Assembly (NCBI GenBank): GCA_030837825.1
Contig: JAUQYB010000039.1
Location: 1-23,594 of the forward strand
Source: Albidovulum sp.
GTDB taxonomy: Bacteria > Pseudomonadota > Alphaproteobacteria > Rhodobacterales > Rhodobacteraceae
Length of the DNA stretch: 23,594 nt
Direction: 5' to 3'
A model generated the notes under the pieces. It searched no databases, was not told where the DNA came from, and saw nothing but the letters and a program-made list of their open reading frames with translations. Of this stretch, positions 1 through 7,089 are shown piece after piece (within the stretch, counting starts at the first letter, position 1; each line of letters starts with the position of its first letter). The position numbers and the translations under genes are program-made.

Positions 1-1014
1 CCACAGGATCACCGACATCACCATGCCGAGCGTCGAGGCCCAGTCCGGGAGCGCGGTGTAGTGCAGATGGTGCGGACCGGCCCAGATGTAGAGGAAGATC
101 AGCGCCCAGAAGTGGATGATGCTGAGCTTGTAGGAATAGACCGGGCGACCGGCCTGCTTCGGCACGAAGTAGTACATCATCCCGAGAAAGCCGGCAGTCA
201 GGCAGAAGCCCACCGCGTTGTGGCCGTACCACCACTGCGTCATCGCATCCTGCACGCCCGCGAAGACCTGCACCGACTTCGACCCGAAGACCGACACCGG
301 CAGCGCGAGGTTGTTGAAGACATGCAGCATCGCAATGGTCACGATGAACGACAGGTAGAACCAGTTCGCCACGTAGATGTGGGGTTCCTTGCGCTTGACG
401 AGCGTGCCGAGGAAGACCGCGAGATAGGCGACCCAGACGATGGTCAGCCACCAGTCCACATACCATTCCGGCTCGGCATATTCCTTCGACTGCGTCGCGC
501 CGAGGATGTAGCCCGTGGCCGCCAGCACGATCACGAGCTGGTAGCCCCAGAACACGAACCAGGCGAGGTTGCCGCCCCAGAGCCGCGCCGCCGAGGTCCG
601 CTGGACCACGTAGAACGACGTCATGATCAGCGCATTGCCCCCGAAGGCGAAGATCACCGCCGAGGTGTGCAGCGGGCGAAGCTTGCCGAAGTTGGTGTAG
701 CCGGCCATCAGCTCGGAAAGGTTCAACTGCGGAAACGCAAGCTGGAACGCGACGGTGACGCCCACGAGGAACCCCACCACGCCCCAGAGCGCGGTCGCGA
801 TCACGCCCGCGCGGACGACGCCGTCGTTGTATTCGTTCACCGGCTGCGGCCGGTGGTCGCCGGAGTTCCGGAGAACCCAGAGGAAGGTCAGCGCGGCCGC
901 GATCATCACCGTCAGCGCGTTGACCATGTATGCCAGATCGCGCGCATGGTTGGCCGCGATCGCGGCCAGAACCGCGATGGCGCCCAGCACGGCGAGCTTG
1001 ATGTAGTCCCACAT
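1..1014 (-). CDS. ccoN: cbb3-type cytochrome c oxidase subunit I, partial (C-terminal part beyond left edge)
   Basis: This is the catalytic heme-copper subunit of the high-affinity cbb3 terminal oxidase in the inner membrane, which reduces O2 with electrons from c-type cytochromes. The visible 338 residues start [10 protein letters not shown] and run in frame to base 1, so roughly the first two thirds of the protein is present. Several hydrophobic helices are seen. Expected heme/CuB ligand regions are present: LHTSAV (His116, probable low-spin heme ligand), [10 protein letters not shown] (His265) and [13 protein letters not shown] (His315/His316). The [10 protein letters not shown] and [11 protein letters not shown] strings are typical of CcoN rather than aa3-type CoxA. 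The start at 1014 is preceded by a GAGGG Shine-Dalgarno-like stretch (plus-strand 1024-1028). ccoOQP is expected to follow beyond the left edge. Two FNR boxes lie upstream, consistent with microaerobic induction. Confidence 0.97.
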   Translation of the reverse strand, partial: MWDYIKLAVLGAIAVLAAIAANHARDLAYMVNALTVMIAAALTFLWVLRNSGDHRPQPVNEYNDGVVRAGVIATALWGVVGFLVGVTVAFQLAFPQLNLSELMAGYTNFGKLRPLHTSAVIFAFGGNALIMTSFYVVQRTSAARLWGGNLAWFVFWGYQLVIVLAATGYILGATQSKEYAEPEWYVDWWLTIVWVAYLAVFLGTLVKRKEPHIYVANWFYLSFIVTIAMLHVFNNLALPVSVFGSKSVQVFAGVQDAMTQWWYGHNAVGFCLTAGFLGMMYYFVPKQAGRPVYSYKLSIIHFWALIFLYIWAGPHHLHYTALPDWASTLGMVMSVILW

Positions 1015-1111
1015 GTCAGCGTTCCCTCGTCTTGTCTCGTCCGCCCGATTCGTCCTGAGGCGGGCAGTTCGAGTGTGGCCCGCGTTGTGGTTGCGGGCAC
1101 AGCCCCCTGCT

Positions 1112-1125
1112 TTGATTTGGGTCAA
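1112..1125. promoter_or_regulatory. FNR/FnrL box proximal to ccoN
   Basis: TTGAT-TTGG-GTCAA matches the FNR consensus TTGAT-N4-ATCAA at all but one position. Its centre (1118.5) is about 104 bases from the ccoN start. If used as a class II activator site at -41.5 it would put the ccoN transcription start near 1077, giving a leader of about 60 bases. No good -10 is visible at the expected place on the minus strand, so the exact start is uncertain. Confidence 0.85.
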
Positions 1126-1143
1126 CTCGCCCCAAGAACGTGA

Positions 1144-1157
1144 TTGATCCTTGTCAA
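1144..1157. promoter_or_regulatory. FNR/FnrL box proximal to the universal stress gene
   Basis: TTGAT-CCTT-GTCAA is the same half-site pair as the neighbouring box, centred 32 bases away. For the plus-strand stress gene, a site at -41.5 predicts a start near 1192. A -10-like TCTAGT is at 1179-1184, exactly where it should be, and AAGGAG (1211-1216) then precedes the ATG at 1224. The site also lies where it could act as a distal site for ccoN. Confidence 0.85.
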
Positions 1158-1223
1158 AGTCGCCACACTGCGGTCGTGTCTAGTGTCATCGCAGGATGCC
1201 CCGCGCAGCAAAGGAGACGCCTC

Positions 1224-2063
1224 ATGGCCTTCAAGTCCATTCTTACGATATTGACCGATCCCGCGGCGGCGGCCTCGCAGCTCGAGGGCGCGGTCGCGCT
1301 GGCCCGGCGCGAGGATGCCCATCTCGACGTGCTCTGCATCGGCGTGGACCGGACCCAGACCGGCTACTACTACGCCGGCGCCACCGCGATCCTGACCCAG
1401 GAGGCCTACAACCAGGCCAAGGAGGAGGCCTCGGCGGCCGAAGCGGCGGTGCGCGCGCGGCTGGAACCGGAAGACATCCGCTGGGCCGTCGATACCGCGG
1501 TCGCCCAGATCGGCGCGCTCGGCGGCCCGGTCGCCATGCTCGCCCGCTTTTCGGACCTCGTCGTCCTCGGCAAGCCCTACGGCAAGGCCGGTGGTTCCGC
1601 CGCCGAGGCGATCCTCGAGGCGGCGCTGTTCGAAGGGCACGCGCCGGTCCTGGTGCTGCCCGAAGGCTTCACCGGCGCAGAGTTCGGCAAGCGCATCGTG
1701 CTGGCCTGGAACCAGAGCGACGAGGCGCTGATCGCCGCCCGCGCGGCGCTGCCGCTTCTGAAGGCCGCCAAGGAGGTCGACATCACCATCATCGACCCGC
1801 CCGCCCACGGCCCCGAACGGTCCGACCCCGGCGGGATGCTGTCGCAGTATCTGGCGCGCCACGGCGTCCATGCCGAGGTCTCGGTGCTGGCCAAGACGCT
1901 GCCCCGGACCTCCGAGGTGATCCTGCGCCACACCCGCGACGAGAACGCCGACCTCGTGGTGATGGGTGCCTACGGGCATTCGCGCTTCCGCGAGGCGATC
2001 CTCGGCGGCGCCACCCGCAACATGCTGGAAATGGCCGAGGTTCCGGTCTTCATGGCACACTGA
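1224..2063 (+). CDS. Tandem-domain universal stress protein (UspA family)
   Basis: This is a 279-residue cytoplasmic protein with two Usp domains in tandem. The N-terminal one starts MAFKSILTILTD and has degenerate nucleotide-binding features. The C-terminal one ends with the classic ATP-binding loop GAYGHSRFREAILGGATRN (G-x2-G-x9-G-A/T), so the second domain probably binds ATP. Usp proteins bind nucleotides and help in stress or energy limitation; the exact role here is unknown. The start at 1224 is chosen for the AAGGAG at 1211-1216 with 7-base spacing. The upstream in-frame ATG at 1140 would lie before the second FNR box and has no ribosome site. The gene is divergent from ccoN with an FNR box at the right distance, so it is likely induced at low oxygen. 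A strong hairpin follows the stop. Confidence 0.93.
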   Translation: MAFKSILTILTDPAAAASQLEGAVALARREDAHLDVLCIGVDRTQTGYYYAGATAILTQEAYNQAKEEASAAEAAVRARLEPEDIRWAVDTAVAQIGALGGPVAMLARFSDLVVLGKPYGKAGGSAAEAILEAALFEGHAPVLVLPEGFTGAEFGKRIVLAWNQSDEALIAARAALPLLKAAKEVDITIIDPPAHGPERSDPGGMLSQYLARHGVHAEVSVLAKTLPRTSEVILRHTRDENADLVVMGAYGHSRFREAILGGATRNMLEMAEVPVFMAH

Positions 2064-2076
2064 GCGACAGCAGTGC

Positions 2077-2101
2077 GGCGGCCCCGGGAACCGGGGCCGC
2101 C
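2077..2101. terminator. GC-rich hairpin between convergent usp and gst
   Basis: An 11-bp perfect stem (GGCGGCCCCGG, with its complement at 2091-2101) encloses a GAA loop, 14 bases after the usp stop and 37 bases from the stop of the convergent gst gene. There is no T-run on either side, so it may be a weak bidirectional terminator or an mRNA 3'-end stabiliser. Confidence 0.6.
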
Positions 2102-2137
2102 GTCGCGGAACGGCCGCATACGGGCAGGCGATCGCGG

Positions 2138-2749
2138 TCAGGCCGCCAGCCCTTCGGCCCTGAGCGCGGTCTGCACCGCCGGGCGCGCCGCCACCCGGTC
2201 CCGCAGCGCCCTGAGACGGGGGAAGGGCGCAAGGTCGTGGCCGACATGGGCCGACCAGTTGGTCACCGCGAAGAGATAGGCGTCGGCAGGGGTGAAACCC
2301 GCCCCGGTCAGGAAGTCCCGCCCGTCGGAAAGCGTGGCCTCGATCCAGCCGAGCCTGGCGTCGACGACGGCCTTCTGCTGCGCCCGCGCCTCGTCGGACA
2401 GCGCCGGGTTGAAGAAGGGCGAATAGGCCTTGTGCACTTCCGAGGCGACATAGTTCAGCATCTCCTGCACCCGGGCGCGCTCCAGCGTCCCGGCCGGCGG
2501 CAGGAACTCCGTCGCCCCCGCCCGGTCGGCGACATACTGCATGATCGCCGCGCCCTCGGTCAGCACCTCGCCGTTGTCGAGCTCCAGCGCGGGCACCGCG
2601 CCCTTGGGGTTGATCTTGCGGAAATCGGCGCCGCTCGCCGTGACCTTGGCGCGGATGTCGGCGCGCTCGATCTCGAAGGGCTGGCCCACCTCGTGCAGGG
2701 AGATATGCGAGGCCAGCGAACAGGCGCCGGGAGAGTAGTAGAGCTTCAT
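2138..2749 (-). CDS. Glutathione S-transferase, beta-class-like
   Basis: This is a 203-residue soluble GST. The N-terminal thioredoxin-fold domain begins MKLYYSPGACSLASHI. Cys10 is the residue that defines bacterial beta-class enzymes, where it can form a mixed disulfide with glutathione. VPALELDNGEVLTEGAAI (about residues 51-68) carries the cis-proline and the glutathione-binding acidic/small residue turn. The rest is an all-helical C-terminal domain of usual length. The start at 2749 is favoured over an upstream in-frame ATG because MKLYYSPG is the normal family N terminus and AAAGGAA lies just upstream on the minus strand. The role is probably detoxification or thiol redox defence; the substrate cannot be told. 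It runs in the same direction as the SDR and fnrL genes but is separated from them by a 153-base gap holding a candidate terminator. Confidence 0.93.
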   Translation of the reverse strand: MKLYYSPGACSLASHISLHEVGQPFEIERADIRAKVTASGADFRKINPKGAVPALELDNGEVLTEGAAIMQYVADRAGATEFLPPAGTLERARVQEMLNYVASEVHKAYSPFFNPALSDEARAQQKAVVDARLGWIEATLSDGRDFLTGAGFTPADAYLFAVTNWSAHVGHDLAPFPRLRALRDRVAARPAVQTALRAEGLAA

Positions 2750-2817
2750 CACTGGGTTCCTTTGCGCCAGCGGACCATTCCGCACGGGCGGCGGCAGGCT
2801 AGCCGCGGCGAAAGGGG

Positions 2818-2842
2818 CGGAAAAGCCTGCCCCCGCCGGGGC
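2818..2842 (-). terminator. Candidate terminator after the fnrL-SDR transcript
   Basis: Read on the minus strand, GCCCC-GGCG-GGGGC forms a 5-bp GC stem with a 4-base loop, followed after AGGC by four Ts. A second small hairpin, CTGTGC/GCACAG at 2856-2873, lies just upstream. Both are in the gap between the SDR stop (2903) and the gst start (2749). The T-run is short and offset, so confidence is limited. Confidence 0.4.
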
Positions 2843-2902
2843 TTGCGAACAGACGCTGTGCGGCGGTGCACAGAACCGCTCCCGTCCGCCGGGGGGCCCC
2901 GA

Positions 2903-3667
2903 TCAGATCGAGCCGGCCTCCACCATGTAGTTGTTGGCGGTGCACATCGCGGCATCGTCGGAGCCCAGGAACAGCACCATCCGCGCCACGAAGTCCGGCG
3001 CGATCGGGTCGGGCAGGCACTGCCGCCGGAGATGGGCATCAAGGCTCTCGGGCGTCACCCAGAGCGCCTTCTGCCGCTCGGTCATGATCCAGCCGGGCAC
3101 CACCGTGTTCACCCGGATGCGGTGCCGGCCAAGCTCCCGCGCCATCGACCGCGTCAGGCCGTGGACCGCCGATTTGGCGGTGGCATAGGCGGGCAGGCCG
3201 CCCACCGCCTCCCACCAGGAATTGGAGCCGATGTTGACGATCGACCCGCCGCCGGCGGCGATCATCCCCGGCGCGACCGACTGGATGGCGAAGAACATGT
3301 GCCTGAGGTTGGTGGCGAAACGCTCGTCCCAGTAGTCCGCGCTCACCTCCCGCCAGTCATGCCGGTCGTCGCGCGCGGCGTTGTTGACGAGAACGCCGAA
3401 CGGGCCGGTCCCGGCGGCAAGCCCGGCGATCGCCGCCTGCATCGCGGCGATGTCGCGAAGGTCGCACAGGCCGAAGGCGGCCCCGGTCTCTGCCGCCACC
3501 TCGCGGCCGGCCAATTCGTCGCGGTCGAGGAACGCCACCCGCGCGCCCTGCGCGACGAAGGCCGCGACGATCCGGGCCCCGATCCCCGAGGCGCCGCCGG
3601 TCACCAGAACGGCACGGCCCCTCAGGCTGGGGTAGATCGCGAACCTGCCGGCATCGGCTTCCGTCAT
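2903..3667 (-). CDS. Short-chain dehydrogenase/reductase, similar to aldose (xylose/galactose/arabinose-type) 1-dehydrogenases
   Basis: This is a 254-residue classical SDR, NAD(P)-dependent and cytoplasmic. The cofactor loop TGGASGIG is at residues 23-30, the NNAARDDRH strand at about 95-103, and the catalytic triad is Ser148, Tyr161 and Lys165 (YATAK). An Asp (LDRD, about 48-50) after the second beta-strand favours NAD(H). The stretches AIYPSLRG near the N terminus, DDRH, YWDERFATNLRHMFF and VVPGW resemble Caulobacter-type D-xylose 1-dehydrogenase and relatives, so oxidation of an aldose to its lactone is the best guess. It is not certain, because SDR substrate calls are unreliable. The start codon lies only 8 bases after the fnrL stop on the same strand, so the two are probably cotranscribed. 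Confidence 0.88.
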   Translation of the reverse strand: MTEADAGRFAIYPSLRGRAVLVTGGASGIGARIVAAFVAQGARVAFLDRDELAGREVAAETGAAFGLCDLRDIAAMQAAIAGLAAGTGPFGVLVNNAARDDRHDWREVSADYWDERFATNLRHMFFAIQSVAPGMIAAGGGSIVNIGSNSWWEAVGGLPAYATAKSAVHGLTRSMARELGRHRIRVNTVVPGWIMTERQKALWVTPESLDAHLRRQCLPDPIAPDFVARMVLFLGSDDAAMCTANNYMVEAGSI

Positions 3668-3675
3668 GCCGCGCC

Positions 3676-4425
3676 TCAGCCGACGAAGCCGCCGTCGGTG
3701 TCGTCGCCCGCCTCTTCCAGAAGCCGGTTGTAGTCGGGCACGGTCACATGCCGCTTGCCCTCCAGCTCGATGACCCCGTCGCGCTTCAGCGCCGAGATCT
3801 GCCGGCTCACCGTCTCCAGCGTCAGGCCGAGGTAGTCGGCCATCGCCTCGCGCGTCAGCGGCAGGTCGAAGACCATCTTGCCCTGCGGCGCGCGCAGATG
3901 CAGCGCCGCGTCGCGCCGCGCGACGATGGCCAGCAGGCTCGCGATCTTTTCCCGCGCGGTCTTGCGGCCGAGAAGCAGCATCCACTCCCGCGCCGCGTCC
4001 AGCTCGTCCAGCGTCATCTCCAGCAGCCGCTGCCCGATTGCCGGGGTGCGGGCCATCAGCTCCTCGAACGGCTTCTTGCGGAAGCAGCACATCAAGAGGT
4101 CGGTGGTGGCGATGACGTTGTAGGGCGCCCGTTCCCGCCCCGGCCGGCCGACGAAATCCGATGGGAAGAGAAGCCCGACGGTCTGGGTGCGGCCGTCTTC
4201 CATGACCTGCGTCAGCGTCGCGACGCCGGAGACCACCGAGGCCACGAATTCCATCCGGTCGCCGGCCCAGATCAGCGTCTGCCCGGCCTCGAAGCTGCGG
4301 TAGAACTTGAGCGCGTCGAGCGCCGCCAGCTCGTCTGCCTCGCAGCGCGCGCAGACGGCCCGGTGGCGGATCGGGCAGGCACCGCATTGCGGCACGGTGG
4401 TGGGCAGGGCTTCGTGTATCGTCAT
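3676..4425 (-). CDS. fnrL: Oxygen-sensing Crp/Fnr-family regulator FnrL
   Basis: This is a 249-residue transcription factor of normal FNR length. The N-terminal Cys cluster has Cys14, Cys17, Cys25 and Cys28. Cys113 (LLMCCFRKK, with Cys114) gives the fourth ligand expected for an oxygen-labile [4Fe-4S] cluster. The effector domain spans about 30-130, the dimer helix (MTLDELDAAREWMLLLGRKTAR) about 137-158, and the C-terminal winged helix 185-230. The recognition helix contains E-T-V-S-R (Glu204, Ser207, Arg208), the E-xx-SR signature that reads TTGAT half-sites. Three TTGAT-N4-GTCAA sites occur in this window. The start is MTIHEAL at 4425, whose N terminus matches known FnrL; it has little Shine-Dalgarno. 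The gene is divergent from hemN with an FNR box centred only about 16 bases from its start codon, suggesting autorepression. Confidence 0.97.
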   Translation of the reverse strand: MTIHEALPTTVPQCGACPIRHRAVCARCEADELAALDALKFYRSFEAGQTLIWAGDRMEFVASVVSGVATLTQVMEDGRTQTVGLLFPSDFVGRPGRERAPYNVIATTDLLMCCFRKKPFEELMARTPAIGQRLLEMTLDELDAAREWMLLLGRKTAREKIASLLAIVARRDAALHLRAPQGKMVFDLPLTREAMADYLGLTLETVSRQISALKRDGVIELEGKRHVTVPDYNRLLEEAGDDTDGGFVG

Positions 4426-4434
4426 CCGTGATCT

Positions 4435-4448
4435 TTGATTTATGTCAA
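4435..4448. promoter_or_regulatory. FNR/FnrL box in the fnrL-hemN divergent region
   Basis: TTGAT-TTAT-GTCAA is centred at 4441.5. In the hemN direction a site at -41.5 predicts a transcription start at about 4483, one base before the hemN ATG. A -10-like TAAACC is at 4471-4476. In the fnrL direction the site would overlap the promoter core or start, which fits repression. Confidence 0.87.
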
Positions 4449-4483
4449 GGTCGCGGGCCGCCGCGTTTCCTAAACCTACGTGC

Positions 4484-5839
4484 ATGGCATCTGAATCGCA
4501 ACTCGCGCGGCTCGGACTATTTGACGCGCGCGTCCCGCGCTACACGAGTTATCCGACCGCCCCGCACTTCAACCAGACCGTCGACGCGGAGATCTTCCGC
4601 GGCTGGGTCCGGTCTATCCCCGAAAACTCGCGCATCTCGCTTTACATGCACGTGCCGTTCTGCCGCAGGCTCTGCTGGTTCTGCGCCTGCCGGACCCAGG
4701 GCACCGCCACCGACGATCCGGTGCGCGCCTACGCCGAGGTGCTGCGCGCCGAGCTTGCGGTCCTCGCCCGCGACCTGCCGCGCGGCGTGACGCTGTCGCG
4801 GCTCCACTGGGGCGGCGGCACGCCGACGATGATGCCGCCCGAGGTCATGGCCGAGGTCGCGGGCGCCGTCTTCGACATCGTGCCCCTGGGCGAGAACGCC
4901 GAATTCTCGGTCGAGATCGACCCCAACGAGATCGACGACGGAAGGCTCGACGCGCTGGCGGCGGCGGGGATGAACCGCGCCTCGATCGGGGTGCAGGACT
5001 TCGACCCGGCGATCCAGGAGGCGATCGGCCGCGACCAGAGCTTCGAGGTGACGAAACTCGCCATCGACAAGCTGCGCGCCCGCGGCATCGCCTCGCTCAA
5101 CGCCGACATCCTCTTCGGCCTGCCCCACCAGAACAACGAACGCATCGCCGCCTCGGTGCAGAAGCTGCTCTCGCTCGGCCCCGACCGGGTGGCGCTCTAC
5201 GGCTATGCCCACGTGCCCTGGATGGCGCGGCGGCAGGTGATGATCCCGTCCGACGCGCTGCCGCGCCCGGAAGAACGCTTGCGGCTTTTCGAGACCGCGC
5301 GCGATCTCTTCGTTGCCGACGGCTACGCCGAGATCGGTATCGACCATTTCGCGCTGCCGACCGACGGGCTTGCCGTGGCGGCGCGCGAAGGCCGGCTCCG
5401 GCGGAACTTCCAGGGCTACACCGACGACACCGCCCCGGTGCTGGTGGGCCTCGGCGCCTCGTCGATCTCGCGCTTCCCGCAGGGCTACGCGCAGAACGCG
5501 CCCTCGACCTCGGCCTATACCAAGGCGGTGCGCGACGGCCGCTACGCCACGGTCAAGGGCCACGGCTTCCAGGGCGAGGATGTGCTGCGCGCGCGGATGA
5601 TCGAGGCGCTGATGTGCGACTTCCGCATCGACGCCGCCGAGATGAAGCGCGACTTCGGCGCGACCGAGGCGCAGCTTCGGGCGATGTTCGACCGGGCGCG
5701 GGGCGAATTCGGCGACATGGTCACGGTGAGCGCCGCGGGCATCGCCATCCCGGCCGAGGCGCGCCCGCTCACCCGGATGATCGCCCGCGCCTTCGACGCC
5801 TACGACCTGTCGAAGGCCGGCCACAGCCCCGCCGTCTGA
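4484..5839 (+). CDS. hemN: Oxygen-independent coproporphyrinogen III dehydrogenase (radical SAM)
   Basis: This 451-residue cytoplasmic radical-SAM enzyme oxidatively decarboxylates coproporphyrinogen III to protoporphyrinogen IX when O2 is too low for HemF. It thus feeds heme (and, in phototrophs, bacteriochlorophyll) synthesis. VPFCRRLCWFCACRTQ supplies the cluster-binding Cys60, Cys64 and Cys67 plus the HemN-typical Cys69. HWGGGTPT (SAM-binding GGGTP) and VEIDPNEI follow. The N-terminal LARYTSYP-like region (VPRYTSYPTAPHF) and the C-terminal HemN domain mark true HemN rather than HemW. Start: the ATG at 4484 gives the family N terminus, whereas the in-frame ATG at 4442 lies inside the FNR box. 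No Shine-Dalgarno precedes 4484, and the predicted transcript begins about one base before it. It supplies heme for CcoN and the c-type cytochrome in this window. Confidence 0.96.
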   Translation: MASESQLARLGLFDARVPRYTSYPTAPHFNQTVDAEIFRGWVRSIPENSRISLYMHVPFCRRLCWFCACRTQGTATDDPVRAYAEVLRAELAVLARDLPRGVTLSRLHWGGGTPTMMPPEVMAEVAGAVFDIVPLGENAEFSVEIDPNEIDDGRLDALAAAGMNRASIGVQDFDPAIQEAIGRDQSFEVTKLAIDKLRARGIASLNADILFGLPHQNNERIAASVQKLLSLGPDRVALYGYAHVPWMARRQVMIPSDALPRPEERLRLFETARDLFVADGYAEIGIDHFALPTDGLAVAAREGRLRRNFQGYTDDTAPVLVGLGASSISRFPQGYAQNAPSTSAYTKAVRDGRYATVKGHGFQGEDVLRARMIEALMCDFRIDAAEMKRDFGATEAQLRAMFDRARGEFGDMVTVSAAGIAIPAEARPLTRMIARAFDAYDLSKAGHSPAV

Positions 5840-5877
5840 GCCGGCGCCGGGGCCAAGTGCCGGGACCCGGTCGGGGC

Positions 5878-7089
5878 TCAGCCCTGTCCCTCGACGAAAG
5901 CCACCAGCCGCGGCAGGGAGTGGCGCCTGAGGTCGTAGCCATCGACGATCGTCGCCCGCGCCGCCTCGCGCAGCACCGCGCCCGCCGCCGGGTCCGCCAG
6001 CGCCTCGATCAGCGCCGCGGACCAGCCGGCGACGTCGAAGAAATCCACCAGCCGCCCGTTCGCGCCGTCGCGGATCATCTCCTCCACCGGCCGGGTGCGC
6101 GAGGCGACGACAAGCCCGCCCGCGCTCATCGCCTCCATCAGCGACCAGGACAGAACGAAGGGATAGGTCAGGTAGGCGTGCACCCGCGCCACCTGCAAAA
6201 GCGACAGGAACTGCGCATAGGGCACCTGGCCGAGGAAATGCACCCGGGAAAGGTCGAGCCCCTCGCGCACCTCGTCGAGGAAGACCTGCTTCCAGGTCCG
6301 CCCGCCCCCCGGCGCCGGGCCATAGCTGACGCCGTCGCCGCCGACGATCACCACCTGCGCCTCCGGCCGCGCCTTCAGAACCGCCGGCAGCGCCCGCATG
6401 AAGATGTGATAGCCGCGGTAGGGCTCGAGGTTGCGGTTGACGAAGCCCAGGACCTCGTCCCCGGCCGCCAGCACCCGGCCGTCCGGCAGCACCAGCCGCG
6501 CCGCCGGATCGGGCCGCACCCGGTCGGTGTCGATGCCGTCGTGGATCACGCTGATCCGGTCGCGCCAGGGCGCCGGGAAGGTCGAGGCCTGCCAACGCGT
6601 CGGCGCCACCGCCGCATCGGCCTCGGCCAGCGCCATCATCAGATGGGCCTTGCGCGCCGAGGTGCGCAGCCGCCGGCCAAGGTCGGCCGCCTGGAATTCC
6701 GGGTCGAAATCAGCGTCGAGCCCGCGGGCGGCGTAGTAGAATTCCGCATAGCTCAGGTGCCGCGCCTCGGGCCAGACCTCGCGCAGGAAGAGCGTCTCGC
6801 CCCAGCCGCCGTGGCCGAAGACGACATCCGGCACGAAGCCCTTGTCGCGGCGAAGCTGGGCGGCCGCCCGCGCCACCGCCGCGCCGCGCTCGGCGGCCTC
6901 GGCATAGGTGCGGCCAAGCCCCTCGGCAGCCGAGGCCGCGGGCTTGCGGTAGCGCATCACCGGCACCGGCGAGGTCCGCTTGTTGCCCTCGTCGGTCAAT
7001 GCCACGACGGTGTGGCCCCGCGCCACCAGCGCCGGGGCCAGATGCAGGAACTGGCCGGGGAAATTCTGGTGGACGAAGAGGATCTTCAT
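5878..7089 (-). CDS. Family 4 glycosyltransferase (GT-B fold)
   Basis: This 403-residue protein begins [20 protein letters not shown], the hallmark of the Glyco_trans_4-type N-terminal domain seen in bacterial GT4 enzymes. The C-terminal GT1-like domain contains GFVNRNLEPYRGYHIFMRALP (about 220-240), VVIVGGDGVSYG, and the acidic EX7E-like segment around SWSLMEAMSAGGLVVASRTRPVEE that binds the nucleotide-sugar. There is no signal peptide or membrane helix, so it should act at the cytoplasmic face. The donor and acceptor are unknown; cell-surface polysaccharide or glycolipid synthesis is the usual role. Its ATG overlaps the yejF stop (ATGA, 7086-7089), so it is the last cistron of the yej operon and probably translationally coupled. 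There is no independent ribosome site. Confidence 0.9.
   Translation of the reverse strand: MKILFVHQNFPGQFLHLAPALVARGHTVVALTDEGNKRTSPVPVMRYRKPAASAAEGLGRTYAEAAERGAAVARAAAQLRRDKGFVPDVVFGHGGWGETLFLREVWPEARHLSYAEFYYAARGLDADFDPEFQAADLGRRLRTSARKAHLMMALAEADAAVAPTRWQASTFPAPWRDRISVIHDGIDTDRVRPDPAARLVLPDGRVLAAGDEVLGFVNRNLEPYRGYHIFMRALPAVLKARPEAQVVIVGGDGVSYGPAPGGGRTWKQVFLDEVREGLDLSRVHFLGQVPYAQFLSLLQVARVHAYLTYPFVLSWSLMEAMSAGGLVVASRTRPVEEMIRDGANGRLVDFFDVAGWSAALIEALADPAAGAVLREAARATIVDGYDLRRHSLPRLVAFVEGQG

Noticed and set aside
1196..3733. Very long plus-strand open frame across usp, gst and the SDR
   Set aside because: It is Arg/Gly/Pro-rich with no domain, out of frame with usp and antisense to two recognisable enzymes. 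Long shadow frames are expected at this GC content.
4442..4484. Alternative upstream start for hemN at 4442
   Set aside because: The ATG lies inside the FNR operator and upstream of the predicted transcription start; the extra 14 residues are not HemN-like.
5840..5877. Terminator between hemN and the glycosyltransferase
   Set aside because: The 38-base gap is GC-rich and partly self-complementary, but there is no single clear stem-loop and no T-run.
4517..6595. Long minus-strand open frame opposite hemN and overlapping the glycosyltransferase
   Set aside because: Low-complexity Gly/Ala/Arg translation; both real genes have clear catalytic motifs in other frames.
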